From assembly GCA_029975295.1 (NCBI GenBank), contig JARKPK010000189.1:49261-113260 (forward strand): 64,000 bases of DNA. Direction: 5' to 3'. Source of the stretch: Thermoguttaceae bacterium. Its GTDB lineage: Bacteria; Planctomycetota; Planctomycetia; Pirellulales; Thermoguttaceae. A program made the translations under genes and the position numbers. Positions 29,777 to 39,055 of this stretch are shown here, piece after piece (positions within the stretch are counted from its first letter, which is position 1; each line of letters opens with the position of its first letter). Below the pieces are notes generated by a model that searched no databases, was not told where the DNA came from, and saw nothing but the letters and a program-made list of their open reading frames with translations.

Positions 29777-30709
29777 TCACTTCTCGGCATTGGGGCGTTT
29801 CGCCGCCCGTCGGCCCGCGATGGGAGGGCCTTCGGCCCGAGGGCCGCGGCGGGGGTCGCCGCCTGAACGCTCGTCGTCGGAGGTTTCCGTTTCGTCGAGG
29901 GACGACATTTTGTCGTCGCTCGGTTCGTCGTCGATGGCTTTGTCGTTGTCGTCGGCTTCGTCGGGGGCGTCGGGCTGTTCGGCCGGTTCGACGCCGGACG
30001 CCACAAACCGGTAGCCCACATCGCGGATCGTCAAGAAGAATCGCGGCTGGCCCGGATCGGGCTCGAACGTTTTGCGCAACCGGCGGATGAATTGATCGAC
30101 CGCGCGCGTGTTGATCGTTCCCGGCACGCCCCACACCCGTTCGAGCAGTTCGGCTCGCGGCACGACGCGCCCTTCGTTTTCGATAAAATAGCGCAGCAGG
30201 GCCATTTCTAATTGCGTAAGCCGCACTTCTTCGTCGCCAACGCGCACCTCGAAGGTGTTGAAATCGACCTGCGCTTCGCCGAACTGATATCGATCGCTCC
30301 GTTGCGCCGGCCGATTCGCTTGGCGGGCCGCCCGTGAATGAAACGCCAGCAAGTTCCGCACTCGGCTGAGGAACTCGTCGAGATCAAACGGCTTGGTGAG
30401 GTATTGATTGGCGCCCATGTCGAACCCCCGTGCGCGGTCTTCCGGCAGCGTTCGAGCCGAAAGGATCATCACGGGCACATCAGGATCGCGGGCGCGGACG
30501 GCTTCGCAAACGGCATAGCCGCTCAGGCCGGGCAGCATCAGATCGAGGATGATCAAGTCGATGCTCTCGGGATTCGACTCGAAGAGCCTCAGCGCGCTGG
30601 GGCCGTCGGGCACGGTGGTTACCCGATAGCCTTCGGCCGTCAGGTTGTACTTCAGGCCGGTCGCCAAATGAGCCTCGTCTTCGACAATCAAAATGTGCTC
30701 TTTCGCCAT
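29777..30709 (-). CDS. OmpR/PhoB-type response regulator with acidic tail
   Basis: A 310-residue response regulator. The receiver domain (residues 3-120) has the acidic pair Glu10-Asp11, the phospho-acceptor Asp56 (LIILDLMLP), the switch Ser in MILSART and the conserved Lys-Pro of TKPFD. The winged-helix DNA-binding domain (about 140-240) has the LTQLEMALLRYF, ERVWG and TIRDVGYRF landmarks of the OmpR class. Unusually, about 70 extra residues follow, first strongly acidic (many Asp and Glu) and then rich in Arg, Pro and Gly. It lies 37 bases downstream of the histidine kinase gene and 146 bases upstream of DUF1638, so it may control the methyltransferase genes. Confidence 0.95.
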   Translation of the reverse strand: MAKEHILIVEDEAHLATGLKYNLTAEGYRVTTVPDGPSALRLFESNPESIDLIILDLMLPGLSGYAVCEAVRARDPDVPVMILSARTLPEDRARGFDMGANQYLTKPFDLDEFLSRVRNLLAFHSRAARQANRPAQRSDRYQFGEAQVDFNTFEVRVGDEEVRLTQLEMALLRYFIENEGRVVPRAELLERVWGVPGTINTRAVDQFIRRLRKTFEPDPGQPRFFLTIRDVGYRFVASGVEPAEQPDAPDEADDNDKAIDDEPSDDKMSSLDETETSDDERSGGDPRRGPRAEGPPIAGRRAAKRPNAEK

Positions 30710-30746
30710 GACGCTCACGCGGAACTCAACGATGATCGACAAGGGA

Positions 30747-31736
30747 TTACGGGTCGGCTGTTTCGCGTTTCGAAGCGGCCGGCTCGGCGGCCGATTTGCT
30801 TGCGGCATCGGCTTCGACCGGCGGCGCGACGATCGGCAAGACCACGGTGAAAACGGTTCCCGGTTGAGAGCCGCGATCGGCGATGTTCACGCGGCCGCCC
30901 AGCCGTTGCACCAGCGTGCGCACAATATACAAACCGAGCCCGGTGCCCGGCTTTTCGCGTTCCAGCTCCGAACCGAGGCGGACGAATCGCCCGAACACCT
31001 GGCGCCGCAGCTTCCGCGGTATGCCTCGCCCGTTGTCGCTGATTCGCACCCGAACGGTTCGGGCAGCCCCGCGGGCGAGTTCCACCCGAACCCAGGGCGG
31101 CGCTCCGGCGTACTTCACGGCGTTGTCGATCAGGTTTCTGAAGATCAAGTCGAGTTCGATCGTCCGCGCCCGAACCGTGCATGGTTCGCAACTGAGGGTT
31201 ACCGTTTCGACGGGCAGGCGATAGGTGGTGCAGACCGATCGGGCGCAATGCGCGAGCAGCTCGGCCAGATCGATTCGTTCGGCTTCGCCGTCGATGCGCG
31301 CCGAGTCGATCCGTCCGGCCGCAAGCATCTGATTGATCAACCGATCGAGCCGCTCCAGATCGTCGAGCATGATCTGAAAGAACTCGGTTTGCTGTTCGGG
31401 CGGCACTTGATGTCGGCTGAGGGTTTGCAGATAGAGCTTCATCGACGCCAAGGGCGACTTCAGCTCGTGCGTTACGCTGTCGATGAAGTTCGATTGACGG
31501 CGCGACAGGTTGATGGCCTTGATCGTCAGCACCAGGTAGCCCACCACGCCGGCCAGCAACAATGCCAGAAAGGTCGCCCCGACCGGCAAGAGAACCCAAT
31601 AGACGGTGGCCGAGCGTTCGTCGGCGAACGCCCCCAACAGCGATAGCAGAACCCACCCGACGGTCAGGATGGCCAGCAGGCCGATCATGACGATGGCGAG
31701 ATTGACGGGCAAACGGTAGGGACGACCGGCAAACAT
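30747..31736 (-). CDS. Membrane histidine kinase without an obvious sensor domain
   Basis: A 329-residue sensor kinase. Two transmembrane helices (about residues 12-36 and 46-72) are joined by a loop of only about ten residues, so there is no periplasmic sensor domain. The phospho-acceptor site is His90 (SVTHELKSPLASM). The ATP-binding domain has the N box (NLIDNAVKYA), G1 (DNGRGIP) and G2 (GTGLGLYIV). The short loop suggests that it senses a membrane signal or a partner protein. The ATG at 31736 is preferred over a TTG seventeen codons upstream. It is the first gene of a minus-strand series ending with the alcohol dehydrogenase. Confidence 0.95.
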   Translation of the reverse strand: MFAGRPYRLPVNLAIVMIGLLAILTVGWVLLSLLGAFADERSATVYWVLLPVGATFLALLLAGVVGYLVLTIKAINLSRRQSNFIDSVTHELKSPLASMKLYLQTLSRHQVPPEQQTEFFQIMLDDLERLDRLINQMLAAGRIDSARIDGEAERIDLAELLAHCARSVCTTYRLPVETVTLSCEPCTVRARTIELDLIFRNLIDNAVKYAGAPPWVRVELARGAARTVRVRISDNGRGIPRKLRRQVFGRFVRLGSELEREKPGTGLGLYIVRTLVQRLGGRVNIADRGSQPGTVFTVVLPIVAPPVEADAASKSAAEPAASKRETADP

Positions 31737-32101
31737 GGCGCTTTCCACGATAACAAAGGCCGACCGTCCGCGGTAGCCGTCGCGCAAGCTGTTTCTCAGA
31801 CGTGTGTTGGGGCGGCTGCGCCGAGGCAGGCTTGGGCGGAAAGCCCCGAGGCCGCCCGCCCGACGGCAACGACGGAAAACCTCTGGCAGCTTGCGCCACC
31901 GTAACGTCCTTGCCGTGTGAATGGTCTTTTACGCACCTATTACACAACAGATACGCATCGATGGTTCGCGTCGGCTCGACAATGCTTAGAATGAACACCG
32001 TCGCCAAGCTGCTTGAAGGCGCCGCCAGAGCGGGCGGGGGCCCGCCCCCCGAGGCCACGTAAGAACAACGAATCTTCCCATCATCCCTGGACAGTCCGAA
32101 T
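31737..32101. other. Divergent promoter region
   Basis: 365 bases between the histidine kinase and the radical SAM gene. TAGAAT at 31987-31992, a five-of-six match to the -10 consensus, lies 110 bases upstream of the radical SAM start, with only a poor -35 sequence. No gene is visible. Confidence 0.35.
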
Positions 32102-33985
32102 ATGATCGCTCCGCATCACGAATCGCTGGTTTCTCTCTGTGCCGACAAAGCTCCCGTTCACCCGCTGGGAAACAAGGCCCGAGTGCTTTTGTGCAGCGTG
32201 TTCGGCCCCTACGCGCAAGACGACGAGTACGGCAGCCGCGCGCTGAACCCGATGGAGCTTTACCACAATCAGGTCACCCGCACGCAAGGGCCGTTTTCGT
32301 TGCGGATGTTCCACCGCAGTTGGGGGCTGATGCTGATTCAGGCGAACATCGGCGCGCCATGCACGCTCCTCGATTTCCCCACACTCGATCGGTTTGTTGA
32401 GGAGTTGCAGACGCACCATTACGACGTGATCGGCATCAGCTCGATCATCCCCAACGTCTTCAAGGTTCGGGCCATGTGCGAGTTGATCCGCCGGCATCAG
32501 CCGTGGGCGAAGATCGTTGTGGGCGGGCACGTGGCCAATGTCCCCGACTTGGCCGACCGCATCGATGCCGATTTCATCGTCAAAGGCGAGGGCGTCGCCT
32601 GGTTCCGCCGCTACCTCGGCGAAGACGAAACGCAGCCGGTTCGCCATCCGTTGATCACCTCGGGCATCGGCACGCGCAACGTGGGCATCACCGTGAAAGA
32701 TCGGCCCGGCGACGTGGCGGCCACTCTGATTCCCTCGGTGGGCTGTCCGTTGGGCTGCAACTTCTGTTCGACCTCGGCGATGTTCGGCGGCAAGGGCAAT
32801 TGCATCCACTTCTACCGCACCGGCGACGAGCTTTTCGAGGTGATGTGCGGACTGGAACGCGAGATGAAGGTTCACTCGTTCTTCGTCATGGACGAGAACT
32901 TTCTGCTGCATCGCCGCCGCGCCCTGCGGCTGCTCGAATTGATGCAGCAGCACGGAAAATCGTGGGCGATCTACGTGTTCAGCTCGGCCAACGTCCTTCG
33001 CTCGTACACGATCGAACAGCTTGTCGGGCTGGGCGTGTCGTGGGTGTGGATGGGCATCGAGGGGTGCAACAGCCAGTATGTGAAACTGCAAGGGATTGAC
33101 ACTCGCGAACTCGTCGCCGAATTGCAGTCGCACGGGATCCGCGTGCTCGGCTCGACGATCATCGGTTTGGAAGAACACACTCCCGAAAACATCGATGCGG
33201 CCATCGAATACGCCGCCGAGCACGACACCGACTTCCATCAGTTCATGCTCTACACTCCGATCCCCGGCACTCCGCTGCACGCCGAGTTGACGGCTGCGGG
33301 CCGCATGAAGGATCCGGCTGAGTATCATCTGAGCGACATCCACGGGCAGTTGATCTTCAACTACCGTCATCCGCACATCCCCGCCGGCGCCGAAGGCGAA
33401 ATGATGCTTCGGGCGTTCAATCGCGATTTCGCCCGCAACGGCCCGAGCGTGATGCGAATTGTCCGCACCACGTTGGCCGGGTGGAAGCGATACAAGAATC
33501 ATCCCGATCAACGGATTCGCGCCCGTTTCGCTTGGGAGGCCCGCGAGTTGGGCACCACCTTCACGGCCGTGGTTGCGGCGGTGCGGCTCTACTACCGCGA
33601 TCAGCCCGACTTGTTCGCCAAAGCGACCGCGCTGCTCAACGAGTTGTACGCCGAGTTCGGTTGGAAGGCCCGCCTGTACGGGGCCATCGGCGGGCGGTAC
33701 GTGCTGCATACGATTCGCCGCGAGGAAAAGCGGCTGGCTTCCGGTTGGACGTATGAGCCGCCGACATTCTACGAACGCAACGCCGCCTCGACGAATACGG
33801 CGGCGACGCTCAACCGCTCGGTTGAGACGACCGCGCCGGCCGATCGCACGGCGGTCGAGGATTCGGCGGCTTCCGAGCCACAGCGAGCCGGCGGCAACGC
33901 CCGCATCGAACGGGGAGCGGATAGGACGCCCCAATCCCGCAATCGCAAGAGCCGCAAAAGCCGCGGGCTGGCCGCGCGGCGCTAG
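32102..33985 (+). CDS. B12-binding radical SAM protein
   Basis: A 627-residue protein with an N-terminal cobalamin-binding-like Rossmann domain (about residues 90-180: HYDVIGISSI, IVVGGHVA, ADFIVKGEG) followed by a radical SAM domain with the CxxxCxxC cluster motif at Cys215, Cys219 and Cys222. A MDENFLLHRRRALRLLELM segment and a GIEG segment fit the AdoMet radical barrel. The classical DxHxxG cobalamin ligand is not evident, so cobalamin may bind base-off without a His ligand, as in many class B enzymes. The last 80 residues are basic and Ala/Ser-rich. The substrate is unknown. Family members include methylases and ring-forming enzymes for lipids, cofactors and secondary metabolites. Confidence 0.9.
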   Translation: MIAPHHESLVSLCADKAPVHPLGNKARVLLCSVFGPYAQDDEYGSRALNPMELYHNQVTRTQGPFSLRMFHRSWGLMLIQANIGAPCTLLDFPTLDRFVEELQTHHYDVIGISSIIPNVFKVRAMCELIRRHQPWAKIVVGGHVANVPDLADRIDADFIVKGEGVAWFRRYLGEDETQPVRHPLITSGIGTRNVGITVKDRPGDVAATLIPSVGCPLGCNFCSTSAMFGGKGNCIHFYRTGDELFEVMCGLEREMKVHSFFVMDENFLLHRRRALRLLELMQQHGKSWAIYVFSSANVLRSYTIEQLVGLGVSWVWMGIEGCNSQYVKLQGIDTRELVAELQSHGIRVLGSTIIGLEEHTPENIDAAIEYAAEHDTDFHQFMLYTPIPGTPLHAELTAAGRMKDPAEYHLSDIHGQLIFNYRHPHIPAGAEGEMMLRAFNRDFARNGPSVMRIVRTTLAGWKRYKNHPDQRIRARFAWEARELGTTFTAVVAAVRLYYRDQPDLFAKATALLNELYAEFGWKARLYGAIGGRYVLHTIRREEKRLASGWTYEPPTFYERNAASTNTAATLNRSVETTAPADRTAVEDSAASEPQRAGGNARIERGADRTPQSRNRKSRKSRGLAARR

Positions 33986-34038
33986 TCGATTTCGCGGATT
34001 GAAGTCTTTTGCGACTTTGTCGCAGTGGCTCGCGCGAT

Positions 34039-34521
34039 TCAGGCCTTCACGCCCAGCAGTGAAGCGATTCGACCGGCCGCGGCGTCGCTGGTTGGCCCGA
34101 GTCCTTCGATAGTCACCCTGCGTTCGGAGGGGCCGGCCACTTCCAGGATCAGTTCCAGTCGATCATCGGGGAGCGACGACCGAACACGGTCGGCCCATTC
34201 GATCATCACCAAAGCATCGCCCTCGATCAGTTCTTCCACTCCGAGCTCGAAGAACTCGTCGGCATCACGAACGCGATAGGCGTCGATGTGATAGATCGTC
34301 CGCCGGCCTTGGTACTCGTGAATCATCACGAACGTCGGGCTGAGGGCCTCGCCGGCGGGCACTCCGAGCGCATGGGCGACGGCCTGAACCAGGCGGGTCT
34401 TTCCCGCGCCGAGCGTGCCGCACAAAGCAACAACCAAGCCAGCCGGAGTTTCGGCGGCCACGGCGGCTCCAAGGCGTTCCGTATCGGCTTCGTTTCGGCT
34501 CGGGAAGACGTATTGCGTCAT
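34039..34521 (-). CDS. tsaE: tRNA threonylcarbamoyladenosine biosynthesis protein TsaE
   Basis: A 160-residue P-loop ATPase of the TsaE (YjeE) family, required with TsaB, TsaC and TsaD for t6A37 modification of tRNAs that read ANN codons. The Walker A motif GTLGAGKT is at residues 35-42, followed by SPTFVMIHEYQ, YHIDAYR and the VMIEWADR segment. The length is typical. Only 73 bases separate it from the stop of the upstream thiL gene on the same strand, so they are probably co-transcribed. Confidence 0.97.
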   Translation of the reverse strand: MTQYVFPSRNEADTERLGAAVAAETPAGLVVALCGTLGAGKTRLVQAVAHALGVPAGEALSPTFVMIHEYQGRRTIYHIDAYRVRDADEFFELGVEELIEGDALVMIEWADRVRSSLPDDRLELILEVAGPSERRVTIEGLGPTSDAAAGRIASLLGVKA

Positions 34522-34594
34522 GGTTGATTTGGGCGAAGTGCGCGGACGCCGATTCGGCTCTGCTCATGGATATGTTGCTTGCCGGTAAGCTGCT

Positions 34595-35527
34595 TTACTC
34601 GTCAAGGCGGTGCTGCCAGCCGCGCGGCTCGAGCGGTTTACTGTGCCCGTCGGCGCCGATCAACCGCAGGCCCGGCTCGGCTGTGCAACGGCCGATCACG
34701 TGCAACATGTTGCCGCGGTCGAGCGCGCGCAGTTCTTCGACCGCTTCCCGGGGCAGCGCCAGCAACAGTTCAAAATCTTCGCCGTCGCCGAGCGCGTGGT
34801 CAAGCGGGTCGGCGGCCGCTGGCCCGCTCTGCGAAGCCGCCAATCGCCGGGCGTCGTCGTGGATCGGAATTCGATCGGCCCGAAGCTCGGCGCCGCAGCC
34901 GCTCTCTTCACACAACCGACTGAGGTCGATCGCCAGTCCGTCGCTGATGTCGATGCCGGCATGAAGCTCCACCTGATTGTGCAGCCAAAGCGATTCCGCA
35001 ACTCGCGGTTCGAAATCGAGATGGCGGCCGAGGATGCTGCCGCCCAGCGGTCCGGTAACGGCCAGCAAGTCGCCGGCAACTGCGCCCGAACGCCGCAACG
35101 GGCCGCGAGCGCCGGCCGCCCCCAACACCGTAATGCTGACGGCCAGCGGGCCGTCCCAGCTATTCGTGTCGCCGCCGGCCATCGCCACGCCGTACTTTTC
35201 TGCCAGCGGCAGCATTCCTTCGTACATTTCGCGCGCGATCCGGCTGCCGCTTTTGCGCGGCAAGAGCAACGCCACCACGGCTGCCAGGGGACGGGCCGCC
35301 ATCGCGGCCAAGTCGCTGAGGTTGACGGCCAACGCCTTGCGCCCGACGCGGCGCGGGCCGGCCTCGGCCAGTACGAAGTCCACCCCGTCGCTCAACAGAT
35401 CGACCGAGAGAACACAGTCGGGCGAGTCGGCCAGGTCGAGAACGGCGGCATCGTCGCCCAGCCCGACTTTCAGCCGCCGGTCGGTGGGCAAACGCCGGCG
35501 AAACCAACGGATCAATTCGTTCTCCAT
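34595..35527 (-). CDS. thiL: Thiamine-monophosphate kinase
   Basis: A 310-residue enzyme of the PurM/AIR synthase-like ATP-dependent kinase fold that phosphorylates thiamine monophosphate to the diphosphate. Landmarks in order: GLGDDAAVL (metal and phosphate loop), SVDLLSDGVDF, NLSDLAAM, GGDTNSWDGP, TGPLGGS, a central GIDISDGLAID loop and a GDGEDFELLLALP segment. The start is not settled: an ATG at 35527 gives the family-typical N-terminus MENELIRWF, but the ribosome binding site is weak, and an ATG at 35542 is possible. It is upstream of tsaE on the same strand. Confidence 0.96.
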   Translation of the reverse strand: MENELIRWFRRRLPTDRRLKVGLGDDAAVLDLADSPDCVLSVDLLSDGVDFVLAEAGPRRVGRKALAVNLSDLAAMAARPLAAVVALLLPRKSGSRIAREMYEGMLPLAEKYGVAMAGGDTNSWDGPLAVSITVLGAAGARGPLRRSGAVAGDLLAVTGPLGGSILGRHLDFEPRVAESLWLHNQVELHAGIDISDGLAIDLSRLCEESGCGAELRADRIPIHDDARRLAASQSGPAAADPLDHALGDGEDFELLLALPREAVEELRALDRGNMLHVIGRCTAEPGLRLIGADGHSKPLEPRGWQHRLDE

Positions 35528-36015
35528 GGTCGGACATCCCATGTGCAAGTTGGCGGGCCACGGCGATCGTCGCAAACCGCAGGGCTTCCGGACGAGGGCG
35601 CAGGCTCAACGATCCGAGCGACGGACCGTTCCAAGCGATGGACTGAGCTAAGCGGCGGACCGAGTCGAGACACCGCCCGATCCCACCTGCTGTTCGATCC
35701 GTGCCGCCGAGCGATCCAAGTCGCCGACCGCCCTCCGCCGTTTCGACATGCTACCGGCCCGTCAAGCCGTTGGGCAGTACCCGGTCGGCGAAAAGCTGCA
35801 ACGCTGCAACGCAGCAAGAGTCAGAGGCCACAAGGCCGTCAAGCGGCTATTCGGCAACGGGCTGTGGAAGGACCAAGTGTCACGGCGCAAGCGTGGTTGG
35901 GCTCGACTTCAAAGACGCCCGCGAAGGAAGCCGAGGGGCCGCGTGCGTCAGTAACCCAAATGCGGCAGGAGAGCTTGGCAGCGCCGAACCGGTGCATCGT
36001 GCTGATCGGCCGGAT
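35528..36015. other. Intergenic region upstream of thiL
   Basis: About 490 bases between two minus-strand genes. Open frames are short or compositionally unlike the neighbouring genes. I see no hairpin, repeat or RNA gene. It should include the thiL-tsaE promoter, which I cannot define. Confidence 0.4.
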
Positions 36016-37374
36016 TCAGCGCTGCGCGGTTTTCGCACCCAGCGGCATGTAACCGTAGAGGGTTTCGTTGCCGCGAAGGACGAAGAACTTCACCGGGCTC
36101 AAGCTGGCCAGATCGGGCCGGCGAAGGATGTACGACACGTTGTCGAGCGAGATGGTTTCCCAAATGTGCATGCCCACGAGCACGTCGCCGGGCTTGATTC
36201 CCTGCGCCGCCGCCGGGCTGTTCGGCCGAACATTCACCACCACCAAACCGCCGCGATAGCGGGTTTGGTACAACTCGCGGAACTCGGCAGAAGCGATCGG
36301 TTGCAAATCGAGACCCAGCGTGTCCCAGGCCAACTCGGTGCTTGGCGGGCTCTGCTGGGGGGCCGCTTCAAGCGTCAACTCCACCTGTCGAGTTTCGCCG
36401 CCGCGTCGGCGAACGGTGATCGCTAGCGTTTCGCCGTTTTTGCAACCGATCAATGCGCGCTGGAAGTCCAACTGCCGACGAACGGGTCGGTCGCCCACGG
36501 CCGTGATGACGTCGCCGGGCTCCAAGCCGGCCTGGGCTGCCGGGCTTTGCTTTTCGACGCTTTGAACGATCACGCCGCGTTCATTCATCGGGTCGTCGGT
36601 GCCGGGCGATACGCCGTGGCGGGCCTTTACTGTGCTGCTGCCGATCAGTTTGGCGGCGACAGCCAACGCCTTGTCAACCGGAATCGCAAAACCGATGCCC
36701 TGCGCTCCGGCGCGCACCGCCACGTTGATGCCGATCATGTCGCCGTCGATGTTCAGCAGCGGGCCGCCCGAGTTGCCCGGGTTGATCGGCGCATCGGTTT
36801 GGATCAGATCGTCGTAGAATTGGGCGTCGCTCACTTGCACGGCCCGGTGCAAGGCGCTGATAATTCCGCGAGTGACCGTGTTCTCATAGCCGTAGGCGTT
36901 GCCAACGGCAATCACGGTTTCGCCGGGCATCAAATCGTTCGAGGTGCCCGATGGTATCACCGGCAGCTCGCGGCCGGCGTCGATTTTGATCACGGCCAAA
37001 TCGGTTTCTTGGTCGCGGGCGACCACAGTGGCGACATGCCGCTTTTCATCGGCCAGCGTCACCTGGATTTCGCGGACGCCATCGACCACGTGGTAATTGG
37101 TCAGTATGTATCCGCGCTCGTCGATCACCACGCCGGTGCCCATCCCGTTGACCCGTTTGCCCGCCTCCGCTCCCGACGTGCCTACGGTCTTCTCACCGCG
37201 GATATTCACCACCGAATGCTTGACGCGGCGAACGGCGCGAACAATCTCCGTCTCGCGCGACTCGCTGGCCGCAGCAGCGCCAAGGGCCAGCGCCAACATC
37301 AAACCCACGGTCACGCGCAACACCCCAGTGAGGGCCAGACGAAGATGCCGGACATGGTTGGTTTGTTCGCGCAT
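36016..37374 (-). CDS. HtrA/DegP-like serine protease with two PDZ domains
   Basis: A 452-residue periplasmic protease. A hydrophobic signal or anchor segment lies at about residues 12-36. The trypsin-like domain has the catalytic triad intact: His95 (NYHVVDG), Asp125 (DLAVIKID) and Ser202 (GNSGGPL). Two PDZ domains follow (about 255-345: GVIVQSVEKQSPAAQAGLEPGD, and about 375-450: RGGLVVVNVRPNSPAAAQGI). HtrA-type enzymes degrade or refold misfolded envelope proteins. The start codon ATG at 37374 gives a normal signal sequence. No sigma-E-like operon partner is seen; the gene stands alone. Confidence 0.95.
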   Translation of the reverse strand: MREQTNHVRHLRLALTGVLRVTVGLMLALALGAAAASESRETEIVRAVRRVKHSVVNIRGEKTVGTSGAEAGKRVNGMGTGVVIDERGYILTNYHVVDGVREIQVTLADEKRHVATVVARDQETDLAVIKIDAGRELPVIPSGTSNDLMPGETVIAVGNAYGYENTVTRGIISALHRAVQVSDAQFYDDLIQTDAPINPGNSGGPLLNIDGDMIGINVAVRAGAQGIGFAIPVDKALAVAAKLIGSSTVKARHGVSPGTDDPMNERGVIVQSVEKQSPAAQAGLEPGDVITAVGDRPVRRQLDFQRALIGCKNGETLAITVRRRGGETRQVELTLEAAPQQSPPSTELAWDTLGLDLQPIASAEFRELYQTRYRGGLVVVNVRPNSPAAAQGIKPGDVLVGMHIWETISLDNVSYILRRPDLASLSPVKFFVLRGNETLYGYMPLGAKTAQR

Positions 37375-37739
37375 GGGTCGATTCGGCTGGATGTCTTGAA
37401 GATGGATTGCTCACGACCGCCGAGGCGGACCGTTGCGAGTTCGATTCGCCTGGAGGGGCTGCCGGGCAACCCGCGACGAACTGCCCGCGCTTCCGCCCTC
37501 AGAAAAGGCAAGCAACAGAGATTTCTCGCTGAGCTCGAAAAACCGGCCTACCGTTGGCAGGCCCAATCGCATTGCTTATCTGAGAGCCAATAAACACTTG
37601 CACCTAGACTTGATCGGACCGAAAAACCGTCACCTTGATTGCCATGCGAACAACCATAAAGGTCTGCCTACTCTTCCATAAGTGCGTTAATTCAGTAAAG
37701 CCAGCAGAGATAGACGGGCATTTCCCGGACTGCCTGCCA
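37375..37739. other. Intergenic region, no gene seen
   Basis: 365 bases between two minus-strand genes, with an AT-richer stretch around 37580-37700 compared with the flanking coding DNA. It probably contains the promoter of the HtrA-like gene. I see no open frame with a ribosome binding site. Confidence 0.4.
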
Positions 37740-38681
37740 TCAGCGGCGCCATGGGCGATCGGCTTGGGGGCGTTCGACTTCGAGAATCGGGTGCGTTTGC
37801 ACGGTTTGGGCGAACGCATCGATTGGCTTCGCTTTGAAGATCCAACTGCCCGCGTCCGAAGCTCCTACTGGCCTACCCGACGGAAGCCGCCCCGGAACCG
37901 CGAGGCTCGGTCCGGGGGAAACCGGCGGTTTGTTCGTTGGTCCGCCCGGACCTGCCCCGGGCAACGGAGCGGTGGGAAGACTTCGATCCGGCAACCCGAC
38001 CATTCGCCCCAGAAACCCGGGCGATTCACCCTTAGGCCCGGGAGAGCGAGCGGAGAGAACGGCATCGGGCAAGGGTGCCGGGGGCGGCTCGTCGGGCACT
38101 TCCAAACCGTTGCCGGGCTTCGGCGGTTCGGGGAGGGCCATCGGAGCGCGCGTTGTCTGGTTTGCGGGCGGGTTGGAGAGTGATTCACCGGGAGGCACAA
38201 CTTCCGGCGGGGCGGCCGGCTGCTCGGCCGGTCGCTCGTAACCGGGGATGAACATCGGATCGAATCCGCGCGGAGAGAAAACCGGGCGAGTTGGCACCGG
38301 ATGAAACGCCGAGGGGCTGTATTGCGGCGCGGGGGTTAGAGGTGGGGTCTTGCCCGACTTCGCCCCGCCCGGTGCCGACGGATTCGAATGGCACCGGTGC
38401 CACGGCAGCAAGGCCGCCCAGCCGTGCGCTTGGCACGGCACGGTTCCGTCAGCGGCGATCATTTGGCCCGATCGCGGCGAGCGCCCGACGCCGTTTCGAT
38501 CGGCTGCGGCGTTCTCAAGCCGAGAGGATTCGCGGCCCAAGCCCGCCTCAGTCGAAGCGTCGATGCATTGCGGGCACGAGGAGCAGGGCGCTCCCGCCGA
38601 GGTCTGTTTTTGCCCGGTGACGGCTGCCAAGACCATCGAAACAAGAGACAATACCAGCCTGTTCGTGGTGTTGTGAGCCAC
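37740..38681 (-). CDS. Proline-rich secreted protein of unknown function
   Basis: A 313-residue protein with a short Sec signal (about residues 8-22), then a CSSCPQC motif at about residues 33-39, followed by a long Pro/Gly-rich, probably disordered region (about 100-280). The start is a GTG at 38681 with GGGGGG seven bases before it. The Cys motif could bind metal, haem or form disulfides; I cannot tell. The composition and lack of a domain make it hard to assign, but the ribosome binding site and signal peptide support a real gene. The neighbours do not suggest a function. Confidence 0.65.
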   Translation of the reverse strand: MAHNTTNRLVLSLVSMVLAAVTGQKQTSAGAPCSSCPQCIDASTEAGLGRESSRLENAAADRNGVGRSPRSGQMIAADGTVPCQAHGWAALLPWHRCHSNPSAPGGAKSGKTPPLTPAPQYSPSAFHPVPTRPVFSPRGFDPMFIPGYERPAEQPAAPPEVVPPGESLSNPPANQTTRAPMALPEPPKPGNGLEVPDEPPPAPLPDAVLSARSPGPKGESPGFLGRMVGLPDRSLPTAPLPGAGPGGPTNKPPVSPGPSLAVPGRLPSGRPVGASDAGSWIFKAKPIDAFAQTVQTHPILEVERPQADRPWRR

Positions 38682-39055
38682 GATTGATCCCCCCGGGTAG
38701 CATTGCTGTTCTGAAGGGCAATGCAGGCAGTCCCCAATCGGTCATCGGCGATAGGCTATCGGCCGCCCGCACTTTGGAAACGCGCGTTTCATCGCGAGAA
38801 CCGGCATGTCGTCCCCAAGGGAGGAACACGCGGTCGAACACCGTTTTCCAGTGGAGCAGACGCCATGCCCGTCTTGCCGAGGACGCAACCGCCCGGCAAA
38901 CACCCGCTTAGCCAAGAATCGGCCTTTGCGCGTTCGGAAGATTAGGAATAATCGTCAGGGCTTGTCTAAATTAACAGGTCGCCGTATCGATCGAAGGAGG
39001 TGATGGGCTTCGATTGGGCGGGGGTGATTCGGCGTTATTCCCATGAACGGCGGCG
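38682..39055. other. Intergenic region with a hairpin and a strong ribosome-binding-like site
   Basis: It includes a 7-bp hairpin, GCATTGC (38700-38706) with GCAATGC (38718-38724), just upstream of the proline-rich gene, and an AAGGAGGTG sequence at 38994-39002 immediately before an 18-codon open frame (39003-39059). No longer gene is seen. Confidence 0.4.
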
